Positions 8,736 to 16,926 of a DNA stretch of 64,000 bases are shown here, piece by piece (position 1 is the first letter of the stretch; the number at the start of each line of letters is the position of its first letter). Source of the stretch: Singulisphaera sp. (GTDB lineage: Bacteria > Planctomycetota > Planctomycetia > Isosphaerales > Isosphaeraceae). Where the stretch lies: positions 1-64,000 of the forward strand of contig DAIDJG010000536.1 of NCBI GenBank assembly GCA_027451445.1, given 5' to 3'. The position numbers were made by a program, and so were the translations under genes. The notes below the pieces were generated by a model, which saw only the letters and a list, made by a program, of their open reading frames with translations, was not told the origin of the DNA and ran no database searches.

Positions 8736-10340
8736 GTGCGTGCCCGTCCCGTGTTCGCAACGGCGTGCCTTCTCGCCATCCTCCTGACCTGCACGATTGA
8801 TCCGGCATCCGGGGCCGACACAAAACAGGGGCTCACGACGCTCGAACCATCGGAACTGGTGAAGCGGCCCGATCTGATCGGTCATGAAATCGCGACGGAG
8901 GACCGTATCCGCCTGTTTCAGTTCCATAAGGGCGAAGGTTACGACGAGGTCTTGCTGAAACGCACGACCGTCGTTTTTCGCCTGCCGCAACGCTTGCGCC
9001 CCGACCATCCGCCGAGCCAGCGCGTGTTCAGTGTGCAAGGCATCCTGGGACGGAACGGCGACGACTGGTACTGCGATGTCACGGTGCTGGAGCCTCTTCC
9101 CGACGACCTGGACCGGCTCAACCGCGGGACCGCCGGGCTGAGACCGACGGATGCCGACGGTCGTTTCGCGTGGGCACGTTGGGCAGAGAAGCGCGGCAAG
9201 GATTTTGGGGATGAGAAGCTCCTCGAACGCGCCAAGGCGCTGGAGGAGGAAGCGTTTCGCATTGAGTCCGACCGCCCGTCGGCGGATCCCGCCAAGAATG
9301 CACTCGCCCTGGCCGAACGGGCTCGGAGCCGGCACATCCCCGAGCCGGAACCCTCGGCGCTGGCCCATCGCGGCTTTCGCAAGCTGTTCGTCGAGGCGAA
9401 GAACGCCCAGGCGTTCGAAGGGCTCATGACCCGGATCGAAGCCTTTTTCCCGAAGGCGACCCAGGCTCTCGCCCAGCCGGCAGAGCTGGGACGTTGGGAA
9501 GTGCCCTACGCCAACGACCCGGCCGAGGCTTACCGCCAGGCACCTCCCGACGTGCGGAAAACGCTTGACCACCGGCTCTGGGCCGACACAGCCCAACGCT
9601 TTTTCGAATCGAAGGCGGCGGAAGATCCGGCCGGAGCGCTGGTGCTTGCGGACACGGCCGAGACCCGGCTCCCGGATCGGCCGAATGTCGCCGTAAAGCT
9701 GCTCGAGTTGGGGCTGAAATCGGCGACGGCCGAGCTGACAAAACTACGCCAGGCGGAGGTGGAGAACCTGGCTCGAGTTTACCGGGACAGGCTTCGGGAC
9801 CCGGAACGGGGTCGGGCTCTGATTCGCAACTGGCTCGATACGCACCGTCAGAATTCACTTCGCAGAACCGATGCCGAAGGCCGGCTTACTCTGGCGGACC
9901 AGTACAGCACCCTCCTCGATGATAAGGACACAGCGGCCGACCTCCTGGTCGAGGCCGCCAAGATCGATCCCGAGTCCAAGGAGATTGCCGCCGCGCTGCT
10001 GAACCTCAACTACCATAAGGTGAGTGGCAAGTGGGTTCCGCGCAAGCCGTCCCAGAGTATGGCGAACTCGTCGTCCGGGGATTCGGAACCGGTTCGTCCG
10101 GCTCCGTCGAATGCGAGCCTGCGCGGGTCCACCCCGGAAGAGGTTCGGTCTCGCATGGGTGGTGAACCCCAGCGCAAGTCGTTGACAGCTTCGCAGGGGC
10201 AGGCCATGGAACAGTGGATCTATTACACGCCCGACCGTGTACACTTTGTCAATTTTTCCCGCTCCGCCAGTGAAACCCGTCCTAAGGTTGTTGCGTTCTA
10301 CTCACGCCCCCGCACTGCCAGCGATCCCCCCTCCCGTTGA
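8736..10340 (+). CDS. Secreted helical-repeat protein, function unknown
   Basis: 534 residues from GTG 8736, which has AAGG upstream and opens a signal-peptide-like segment (VFATACLLAILLTCT then ASGAD). The mature part has a beta-rich N-terminus (residues about 30-130), a long charged helical region compatible with TPR-like repeats (about 150-430; TAADLLVEAAKIDPESKEI is TPR-like) and a C-terminal segment containing YYTPDRVHFVNF. The frame is open further upstream to an ATG at 8376 that overlaps the previous stop, so the original start may have been there, with the inverted repeat inserted between. I do not recognise a family. It is probably cotranscribed with the zinc-ribbon membrane protein. 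Confidence 0.65.
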   Translation: MRARPVFATACLLAILLTCTIDPASGADTKQGLTTLEPSELVKRPDLIGHEIATEDRIRLFQFHKGEGYDEVLLKRTTVVFRLPQRLRPDHPPSQRVFSVQGILGRNGDDWYCDVTVLEPLPDDLDRLNRGTAGLRPTDADGRFAWARWAEKRGKDFGDEKLLERAKALEEEAFRIESDRPSADPAKNALALAERARSRHIPEPEPSALAHRGFRKLFVEAKNAQAFEGLMTRIEAFFPKATQALAQPAELGRWEVPYANDPAEAYRQAPPDVRKTLDHRLWADTAQRFFESKAAEDPAGALVLADTAETRLPDRPNVAVKLLELGLKSATAELTKLRQAEVENLARVYRDRLRDPERGRALIRNWLDTHRQNSLRRTDAEGRLTLADQYSTLLDDKDTAADLLVEAAKIDPESKEIAAALLNLNYHKVSGKWVPRKPSQSMANSSSGDSEPVRPAPSNASLRGSTPEEVRSRMGGEPQRKSLTASQGQAMEQWIYYTPDRVHFVNFSRSASETRPKVVAFYSRPRTASDPPSR

Positions 10341-10742
10341 TCGATGCTGACCGCTCCGATCGGAAGATTCGTTGCTTTGGGAACGAAATGTCTCGTTCCC
10401 GCGTCTGACCTGCGAGAAGGCGAAAAAGTTACGGTTTTCGCCAAACACTTGCGTTTGAGCGACGTAATACCTCTGTTGATCACAAAAAAGTCCTGCAGCC
10501 CTTGCCCATGGCGCATAATGTGCTTGAGTGAGACACGAACCATGGAGCGGAACGTAGGCTTACTGTGATCACGTGCCTAGGGCGTTGCGCTGGTGTGAGA
10601 AGGGCTCGATCCGGTGCCGCTTTTAATTGATTGATCGAGGGGTTTGTTTCATCCCGAACCGGGTCGATAGCACGAGATGCGGGTCCTCAGGTCCTGCCCC
10701 GGCCGCCTTTGATCCGCTGCGACGTACACCTGGAGGTGTTCA
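10341..10742. other. Intergenic region, no gene supported
   Basis: About 400 bases before the DksA-like gene. A 74-codon frame at 10344-10568 lacks a ribosome site and any recognisable feature. The ribosome-binding site of the next gene (GGAGGTG at about 10731) is the only clear element. Confidence 0.5.
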
Positions 10743-11225
10743 ATGGCCCGCAAAGATGCCTTGCTTCGACTTCACACGCGGCTGGTCGCCCGCCGCGATG
10801 CGCTTCGTAAAGCTTTGAGTGGCGAGATGGATCACCGCGAGTTCGCCGCGTCGGTCGATGTGGGCGATAACGTGGACGCGGCCGTGGATACGGCCAATGA
10901 AGAAATCTCCTCCCAACTGGCCGAAATTGAAAGCCGGGAATTGGGACAAATCGAGCACGCCCTGCAACGAATTGTGCAAGGGGTGTATGGGCGTTGCGAA
11001 TTCTGCGGCGAGAAGATCGGCGATGCTCGTTTGAACGCGCTCCCATATACCAATTCCTGCATCGACTGCCAGCGGGAAAACGAACGCCACGGCGGTCCTT
11101 CCTTTGGCCGGGCCGGCGAAGATCAGCGCTGGGCGAAGGTCTTCTCCAAGCCGATGGAAGACACGGACTCCGACGCGGACATCAACCTGAGCGACTTCGA
11201 GATGGATCTCAGCGAGTCTCGCTAA
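10743..11225 (+). CDS. DksA/TraR-family C4 zinc finger protein
   Basis: 160 residues. An N-terminal coiled-coil (residues about 5-70) precedes a C4 zinc finger of the form CEFC...CIDC at about residues 86-110 (GRCEFCGEKIGDARLNALPY then NSCIDCQRE), as in DksA. The acidic tip equivalent is DVGDNVDAAVDTANEE. The C-terminus adds about 40 acidic residues. DksA-type proteins enter the RNA polymerase secondary channel and modulate initiation with ppGpp. The start ATG follows GGAGGTG. A perfect intrinsic terminator sits 36 bases after the stop, so the gene is a single transcription unit. Confidence 0.88.
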   Translation: MARKDALLRLHTRLVARRDALRKALSGEMDHREFAASVDVGDNVDAAVDTANEEISSQLAEIESRELGQIEHALQRIVQGVYGRCEFCGEKIGDARLNALPYTNSCIDCQRENERHGGPSFGRAGEDQRWAKVFSKPMEDTDSDADINLSDFEMDLSESR

Positions 11226-11260
11226 GATTGGGCAGCGGATTCCTGCCGAAGGGGCACCCC

Positions 11261-11290
11261 AACCGCCGGTTTGACCGGCGGTTTTTGTTT
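11261..11290 (+). terminator. Intrinsic terminator of the DksA-like gene
   Basis: AACCGCCGGT (11261-11270) and ACCGGCGGTT pair perfectly around a 3-nt loop and run into TTTTGTTT. It ends transcription 36 bases after the zinc finger gene. Confidence 0.92.
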
Positions 11291-11490
11291 CCCCATGTCG
11301 AGTTCGTGGCATCGCCGTCAAAACGGGTGTGGGAATCACGCCGAGTGCGGAATCGCACTTTGACTTTTTCCGCAGGTTGGCCCTATACTACCGTGGTCCT
11401 ACCGCCTGCCGGCAACCCGCGGTTCCTGGCTGCGCATTTCCGGCGAAAGCCGACTGATCCCTCCGCAAATACCGGCGTGGAGCTTCGTTG

Positions 11491-13032
11491 ATGACGTCGC
11501 GCAACTCCTCTCCGTTTCTCATCGCTGCGACCCTTCTTCTGGGCATCGTTGTGGGAATCGCGGTCGATCGAGGGGCGTTCCTGTCCGCGCAGAGCGCAAA
11601 GCCCAGGCAAACGGACGGCGTACCGGTCCGCAATACGACGCAGGCGAGTGGCCAGGATGCCGTATTCGAACAACTCGCGCGGCAGTACGAGCAATTCCAT
11701 CACGTCAACCGCACCTTCGAGATGGTCGCGCGCGCGATTGCCCCCTCAGTCGTGCACATCGTCGCCGAAAAGACCGGTGGTGGAACCGGCAAGAAATCGC
11801 GAACCCGTTACGAGGAGACCGGCTCCGGCGTGATCGTTCGGAGCGAAGCCGCCAAGGGTCTCTATGTGCTGACGAATAACCATGTTGTTGTGAATGCATC
11901 GGCAGCAAAAATCACCATTTCGCTTCAAGACGGACGTACCCTACGTCCCCAGCGCTACTGGCTGGACGCCAAGGCCGACATCGCCGTTTTGAGCCTGGGA
12001 CGCGATGACCTGCCCGCCGCCCGGTTCGGGGACAGCGACGAAATGACGGTGGGGCAGTGGGTCCTTGCGTTAGGGAGCCCTTATGGTTTGACCCATTCCG
12101 TGAGCCAGGGGATCATCAGCGCCCAGGGGCGCCACCTGGATGAGCTTAGCGACGTCGAGAACCAGGACTTCCTCCAGACCGACGCCGCGATCAACCCGGG
12201 AAATTCCGGCGGGCCGCTCGTGAACATGAAGGGGCAGGTTATTGGGATCAATAACTCGATCGCGTCGCAGAACGGCGGAAACGACGGCGTCGGGTTTAGC
12301 ATTCCGAGCAATCTCGCGCGCTGGATCATGAACGAGTTGATCGCCCACGGAGAGGTGCGCCGTGGCGGATTGGGTGTCGACCTGCACACCGAGTTCCTCC
12401 AAGAGGATGCCCAGTCGATGGGCATGGAACGTGCCCGAGGGGCCTGGGTCGTGAAGGTCCATCCCAACTCCGGTGCCGCGGAGGGGGGAGTTCGGGGCGG
12501 TGACGTGATCTTGAAATATAAGGGTGTGGAAGTTCACGACCTCAATCATCTGATCAACATGGTTTCGATGACACCGATTGGGCAATCCGCCGAAATCCTC
12601 GTCTGGCGCGATCGCAAATCGATCCCGATGACGGTCAAAATCGGCGCCCGAACGGAGCCGGCCGCTGCGCCGAGTGTCGAGTCAGAGATTTCGGCGGGAC
12701 GGGGTCTGCTGCGCCGGCCGAACCGGCCGGCGGAGGGCCCGTCGATCGCGCTCGGTCTGGAATTCGCGACGCTGAATGAAGAAACGCGACGAGCTCTGAA
12801 GCTACCGGAACCGTCCCGAGGCGCGGCGATCACGAAAGTCACGCCCGACAGTCCGCTGGCTGCTTTCTTGAAGCCGCAAGATGTGATCACATCGATCGAC
12901 GGGCAAGCCATTCGAACGGCTGAGGAGGCCGCCAAGGTGCTTAACGACCATGCTGCACGCGACCCGCTGGTTATCGGGTTTGATCGCGTGGCGGCTGGTG
13001 TCGTCGAGCGCAGGTCGGTTCGGATCCCCTGA
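11491..13032 (+). CDS. HtrA/DegP-family trypsin-like serine protease with two PDZ domains
   Basis: 513 residues from ATG 11491, preceded by GGAG. A single N-terminal hydrophobic anchor (FLIAATLLLGIVVGIAV, about 9-25) exports or tethers it to the envelope. The catalytic triad is visible: His131 in LTNNHVVV, Asp163 in KADIAVL and Ser239 in NPGNSGGPLV. PDZ1 covers about 285-385 and PDZ2 about 420-510 (ITKVTPDSPLAAFLKPQDVI). DegP-type enzymes degrade misfolded periplasmic proteins. The stop overlaps the trpD start by one base (TGATG), so the two are probably cotranscribed, although they share no obvious pathway. Confidence 0.93.
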   Translation: MTSRNSSPFLIAATLLLGIVVGIAVDRGAFLSAQSAKPRQTDGVPVRNTTQASGQDAVFEQLARQYEQFHHVNRTFEMVARAIAPSVVHIVAEKTGGGTGKKSRTRYEETGSGVIVRSEAAKGLYVLTNNHVVVNASAAKITISLQDGRTLRPQRYWLDAKADIAVLSLGRDDLPAARFGDSDEMTVGQWVLALGSPYGLTHSVSQGIISAQGRHLDELSDVENQDFLQTDAAINPGNSGGPLVNMKGQVIGINNSIASQNGGNDGVGFSIPSNLARWIMNELIAHGEVRRGGLGVDLHTEFLQEDAQSMGMERARGAWVVKVHPNSGAAEGGVRGGDVILKYKGVEVHDLNHLINMVSMTPIGQSAEILVWRDRKSIPMTVKIGARTEPAAAPSVESEISAGRGLLRRPNRPAEGPSIALGLEFATLNEETRRALKLPEPSRGAAITKVTPDSPLAAFLKPQDVITSIDGQAIRTAEEAAKVLNDHAARDPLVIGFDRVAAGVVERRSVRIP

Positions 13033-14060
13033 TGTCGCTCGAACTCAAGTACGCCCTCGAACGGCTTGCCGGCCGCCATGACCTGACCGCCGACGAAACG
13101 CGGGCGGCGGTTGGGGCGATCATGGAGGGCGATGCCTCCGAAGTCGCCGTCGCGGCGTTCCTGACCGCGCTGCGCGTTAAGGGAGAAACGGCCGAGGAAC
13201 TCGCGGGAGCCGTGGAGGCCGTGCGGGCGCGGATGGGCCGCTGGGAGGCATCGCCGACAGGGCGCACGCTGCTCGACACATGCGGCACCGGGGGCGATGG
13301 TGCCATGTCCGTCAACGTATCCACGGCAACGGCGGTGGTCGTCGCGGCGTGTGGCGTGCCGGTCGCGAAGCATGGCAACCGGTCGGCGTCGGGCAACTCC
13401 GGGAGTGCGGAGGTGCTTCAGGAGTTCGGTGTGGACATTGAGGCGGATGGCGTGGTCCTGGAGCGGTGCCTGGTCGAACTGGGAATCACCTTCTTGTTCG
13501 CGCCCCGTTTCCATCCGGCCCTTCGTTTTCTGGGTCCCGTGCGGCGACAATTGCCCTACCGGACGTTGTTCAACCTCGTAGGTCCGCTGGCCAACCCGGC
13601 ACGTCCCGAGCGCCAACTGATTGGCGTGGCCGGGGACCGGCAAGCCGAGCTTGTCGCCGGAGCGATCGGGCGGCTCGGAACGACTCGCGCAGCCGTCGTG
13701 ACAGGGTCGGACGGCATCGATGAGGTGACGCTCGACGGCGAGACGCGCGTGCGGCTCGTGGAAGGCGGGAGCGTCGAGGTGTTATCGTGGACTGCCGAAG
13801 ATTTTGGGTTGCCTCGCGTTCGTGCCGAGGAGTTGCGAGTGACTGGACCGTCGGATAGCGCGACGCGGCTCCGTGCCCTCTTCCGAGGCGAGCCTGGACC
13901 GGTCCGCGACATGGTGCTTGCGAACAGTGCGGCCGCCCTATGGACGGCAACGGGTACGGACCTGCGGGCGGGCATTGAGATGGCGGCGGGAGCCATCGAC
14001 TCGGGCGCAGCGGGGAACCTGCTCGAACGCTGGGCCAAGCTCAGTCGCGGTGAGCCGTGA
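13032..14060 (+). CDS. trpD: Anthranilate phosphoribosyltransferase
   Basis: 342 residues, normal length. Diagnostic motifs are DTCGTGGDG (residues about 82-90) that binds the pyrophosphate of PRPP, NVSTATA, and KHGNRSASGNSGSAEVLQ (about 113-130). RFHPALRFLGPVRRQLPYRTLFNLVGPLANPA continues in the expected order. It transfers the phosphoribosyl group to anthranilate in tryptophan synthesis. No other trp gene is in the window, so the pathway is dispersed, as is common in planctomycetes. Its start overlaps the HtrA stop by one base, and its 3' end overlaps the convergent acetyltransferase gene by 20 bases. Confidence 0.96.
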   Translation: MSLELKYALERLAGRHDLTADETRAAVGAIMEGDASEVAVAAFLTALRVKGETAEELAGAVEAVRARMGRWEASPTGRTLLDTCGTGGDGAMSVNVSTATAVVVAACGVPVAKHGNRSASGNSGSAEVLQEFGVDIEADGVVLERCLVELGITFLFAPRFHPALRFLGPVRRQLPYRTLFNLVGPLANPARPERQLIGVAGDRQAELVAGAIGRLGTTRAAVVTGSDGIDEVTLDGETRVRLVEGGSVEVLSWTAEDFGLPRVRAEELRVTGPSDSATRLRALFRGEPGPVRDMVLANSAAALWTATGTDLRAGIEMAAGAIDSGAAGNLLERWAKLSRGEP

Positions 14061-14538
14061 TCCGGTCTGGCCAGAGCTCCTCAAAGACGTGGTATCCGCC
14101 CGGCTTCATGCCGAGGCGTTGGTAGGTGGCCTGGGCCGCATCGTTCTCGTGTTCGACATAAAGGCGCAAGCCGATTACGTCGTTCGCGTTGCGCGCCAGC
14201 TCACGGATGTGCTCATAGATGCTTCGGAAGACGCCGGAACCCCGGTATTCCTGGGCCACATAGACGCTTTGTAACCACCACAGCCACCCAAAACGCCAGT
14301 CGGTCCACTCGCGCGAGATGGCGGCTTGACCGATCACGACGCCATCCGTGCTCGACTCGGCGACCCAGTAGCGCAAGCGGTCGGGCTCGGCGAGCGCCAG
14401 GCCCACGCCCTTCGCCAGGACGGCGCGGTCGAGGGTTTTCCCCTCCGTCTCCTGGGCAAGGCGGAAGTTGAAGTCCACGACCACGTTGAGATCGCTCGGC
14501 CGCGCGTCGCGCACCTGGAAGCCGTTCGCCTTGGACAT
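14041..14538 (-). CDS. GNAT-family N-acetyltransferase
   Basis: 165 residues. The GNAT core is clear: VRDARPSDLNVVVDFNF at the N-terminus, WWLQSVYVAQEYRGSGVFRSIYEHI for motif A (acetyl-CoA pyrophosphate loop in RGSGV), and LRLYVEHENDAAQATYQRLGMK for motif B. The acceptor substrate is unknown. ATG 14538 shares one base with the rhomboid stop (TGATG), indicating translational coupling with that upstream gene. The 3' end overlaps trpD on the other strand by 20 bases, which is unusual in a genome with generous spacing but common for convergent pairs. Confidence 0.88.
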   Translation of the reverse strand: MSKANGFQVRDARPSDLNVVVDFNFRLAQETEGKTLDRAVLAKGVGLALAEPDRLRYWVAESSTDGVVIGQAAISREWTDWRFGWLWWLQSVYVAQEYRGSGVFRSIYEHIRELARNANDVIGLRLYVEHENDAAQATYQRLGMKPGGYHVFEELWPDRITAHRD

Positions 14539-15461
14539 CACAGTCGGTCGCTCCGGCGGCTCCGAGCGCGGCGGCTGGCTTCTTGCAGCAACCGATTCTC
14601 TTCTTCGGTCAGGCTCTCGCGCCCTTCTCGGGCGATCTTGGCAAGGATCTCATCGAGCCTTGCGTCGAGCAGTTCCTGAGGCAGTACGACGGTCGCCGCC
14701 GGTTTCGCGGTGTTCGGCGGCGCCGATGACCAGGTCGGGCTCGGTGCAGGTCGCGGCGCGACCTTTTCACGCGGCTCCGGCGTCACGATTCGCAAACGCG
14801 GACGCTTCAGCCTATCACCGGTGAGGCGAGAGAGCCGGAGGTCGAAGTACTTGTAGAGAAACCCGTATGCCGCCCCGGTGAGGTGGGAGGCTACCGCCAC
14901 ACTCAGGTTCGGATCGTGATTGAAGAACTGGACGAGGTTCACCGCGAGATACACCGCGACGATGAAGCGCATCTCCACAGGAACCACGAAGAACAGCAAG
15001 ATCTCCCTGCGCGGATAGTACATGGCGTAAACCACGATCACCGCCATGATCGCGCCGGACGCGCCGACCATATAGTCGTGCTGCTCAAAGTAATACTTGT
15101 CCGCAAGCGCCCATCCCAACGTGCTGATGACCGCGGCCGTGAGATAGAGCGCAACGAAATTGCGCGTGTTGTACATCGCCTCCATTTCGCGCCCCACCAT
15201 CCAGAGGAACAGCATGTTCCAGAAGAGGTGAAGGATGTCGCCGTGGAGGAATGTGGCCGTGATCAGTTGCCAGATATGACCGCTTCGGAGGATCGCGTCG
15301 CTCGAGGCCTTGAGGCTGGTCTCGAGAGACGGGTCGATTCTCTGGAGAATGAAGGCTGCAACGTTGAGGACGATGATCGCCTTGCAGGCGGGGGCGGCGC
15401 CCGTCAGCCACCCGGAGCCCTGCGTTTCACCACGATAGTACTCGCGGTCGTAAATACCCAT
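14538..15461 (-). CDS. Rhomboid-family intramembrane serine protease
   Basis: 307 residues from ATG 15461, chosen because MGIYDREYYRGE begins the conserved part; an upstream GTG at 15518 adds 19 unlikely residues. Six hydrophobic segments lie between about 25 and 205. The catalytic serine is Ser135 in MVGASGAIMA and the histidine is His193 in VASHLTGAAYG. HLFWNMLFLWMVG matches the conserved loop after the first transmembrane helix. A charged cytosolic tail of about 100 residues follows. It cleaves membrane proteins within the bilayer; the substrate is unknown. It is coupled to the downstream acetyltransferase gene. Confidence 0.92.
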   Translation of the reverse strand: MGIYDREYYRGETQGSGWLTGAAPACKAIIVLNVAAFILQRIDPSLETSLKASSDAILRSGHIWQLITATFLHGDILHLFWNMLFLWMVGREMEAMYNTRNFVALYLTAAVISTLGWALADKYYFEQHDYMVGASGAIMAVIVVYAMYYPRREILLFFVVPVEMRFIVAVYLAVNLVQFFNHDPNLSVAVASHLTGAAYGFLYKYFDLRLSRLTGDRLKRPRLRIVTPEPREKVAPRPAPSPTWSSAPPNTAKPAATVVLPQELLDARLDEILAKIAREGRESLTEEENRLLQEASRRARSRRSDRL

Positions 15462-15611
15462 GACGGCTCCGGCGGAGAGCGGCCCCGATGCGCGGTCGAG
15501 GCGAAAGCGAACGGCCAACCACCTGTATCATCGGGCGAGGCCGCGAACCTGTCAACGGGTCTCGCGTTTTGGTGGTTGACGCGTGAAAATATATGGTTCG
15601 AATGGCGGTGC

Positions 15612-15986
15612 TCAGTCGGACAGCAGCGCTTCCATCGCCTCGCGTTTGGTTGCGTAGATCGGCCAGACGATATCGAGCGACGTGAGGCGCAGCAACTCCT
15701 TGGCGTGGTCGGAGACACCGGCCAGGGCCATGGTACCCCCGCGCGCGATGGCCAGCTTCCAGCAGCGGATCAGGAGGGCGAGGAACATCGAACCGAAGTA
15801 GTTCACCTGGCTCAGGTCGAAGATCAGGAGCGGGCTCTCCAGGTCACTGACCAGGCCCATGATCAACTGGGCGGCCTGCTCCTCCACACCTTCTTCCAAG
15901 GTTTCGAGGGCAGGGGTTGCGGAAATCACAATCAGGTCGTCGTGCCGTTCGATGGTGAAGGCGTCACTCGAAAGGGGACTGTTCAT
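15612..15986 (-). CDS. STAS-domain anti-sigma-factor antagonist-like protein
   Basis: 124 residues forming one STAS domain. The phosphorylatable serine of SpoIIAA-type antagonists corresponds to the Ser in QVNYFGSMFLALLIR, preceded by LLIFDLSQV. GGTMALAGVSDHAKELLRLT is the typical second half. Such proteins are controlled by a serine kinase and phosphatase and release a partner from an anti-sigma factor or regulate a signalling enzyme. No kinase or phosphatase gene is adjacent. Confidence 0.85.
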   Translation of the reverse strand: MNSPLSSDAFTIERHDDLIVISATPALETLEEGVEEQAAQLIMGLVSDLESPLLIFDLSQVNYFGSMFLALLIRCWKLAIARGGTMALAGVSDHAKELLRLTSLDIVWPIYATKREAMEALLSD

Positions 15987-16384
15987 CGGTCCTTGTCACC
16001 TGGCTCGCCACGGATCCGTCTTTAGACTCGGAATGGTTCTTATCAAGCCTAGAAGCTTCGCGCGCGATCAACAAGATCATTCGGACGAAGAGGTCATCGG
16101 GCGCTCTCAGAACAACACATCACCCTTGAAAAAAAGCCGTTTGGGCCGGTTATTCTCAGTCGCGAAGCGCTTTCTTCCCAAACCCACGGGAATTGGCTGA
16201 TGCTGGGCCGCGGGTTCGGCCGATTCCTTACGTTAGCGACCGTTCGCGCTCTTCACAACACGTCTCACGCAGTCCCTTGTCTCCGAATGCGAACGCTCCG
16301 CACGAAGGTTCATGGATCGTGCGGGACCACCTCAAACCTTGGAGTGGTCCCGGCCAAGGAACGCAGGGAGGAGGATCAAATCCC
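15987..16384. other. Intergenic region with a leader hairpin
   Basis: About 400 bases between the divergent STAS and 75-residue genes. The only structure I find is GGGACCAC (16323-16330) pairing with GTGGTCCC (16344-16351), an 8-bp stem with a 13-nt loop about 20 bases upstream of the AGGAGG ribosome site of the next gene. It has no T-tract, so it is more likely a leader structure than a terminator. Confidence 0.5.
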
Positions 16385-16612
16385 ATGGCGACCGCCCGTC
16401 TGCGTCTGTTTCCCTATCCCGACGACGAGCCGCACCACGAACCCCACGCCCCCTCCGTTCCCATCCGGCTGATGGACTTGTACCCCTTGCTCGCGCAAGC
16501 CTATCGCGATAATTATGTGTGGCTTCGCGACTTCGAAGACGACGAGCTGCTCGTGAGCAACGATCTCTACGAAGTGATCCGCGCCTTTACGAATTGCCGT
16601 CCTTCAGCTTAG
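16385..16612 (+). CDS. Small hypothetical protein, planctomycete type
   Basis: 75 residues. ATG 16385 is preceded by AGGAGG; a longer frame from 16193 lacks support. The N-terminus is RLRLFPYPDDEPHHEPH and the conserved-looking core is LMDLYPLLAQAYRDNYVWL followed by FEDDELLVSNDLYEVI. I recall similar small proteins in planctomycetes; the function is unknown. It is soluble and acidic, and lies about 240 bases upstream of the tRNA-His gene. Confidence 0.65.
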   Translation: MATARLRLFPYPDDEPHHEPHAPSVPIRLMDLYPLLAQAYRDNYVWLRDFEDDELLVSNDLYEVIRAFTNCRPSA

Positions 16613-16852
16613 AACGCGTCGTCTTGAAACTGGAACGGGCGACTCAGTGGCGTCCGTCAGGCCGTCGCCTGGGCAACGATCGAGCACGTCATTCGCGGTT
16701 CATGCGTCCGCTCAGTACGCATATTTCGGCCAAGGCGTCCGTTCCCTCGGGCCATTCACGTCCGATGTTGGGTCGCTCGAGAGCATGCTGGACGAGAATA
16801 CTTGACTCAGCCGGCCCCCATCCTTTATCGTAACTTTCAGCCGAACGATGAT

Positions 16853-16926
16853 GGTGGGTGTGGCCTAGCGGTTAAGGCGCCAGATTGTGGATCTGGATAT
16901 CGCGGGTTCGAATCCCGTCATCCACC
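16853..16926 (+). tRNA. tRNA-His (anticodon GTG)
   Basis: A full cloverleaf can be drawn. The acceptor stem GTGGGTG (16854-16860) pairs with CATCCAC (16919-16925), with the histidine-specific extra G(-1) at 16853 facing C73. The D arm is GCCTAGCGGTTAAGGC, the anticodon arm CCAGA-TTGTGGA-TCTGG carries GTG, and the T arm is GCGGG-TTCGAAT-CCCGT. CCA is not encoded. The 3' part from 16881 is the attachment core of the integrated element, so the gene is restored by the element. Its original downstream sequence and terminator now lie at 35.8 kb. Confidence 0.96.

Noticed and set aside
12546-13643. 365-codon minus-strand frame opposite HtrA and trpD
   Set aside because: Spans parts of two recognised plus-strand genes; antisense artefact of GC-rich sequence.
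13032-14060. trp operon
   Set aside because: Only trpD is present; neighbours are a protease and an acetyltransferase.
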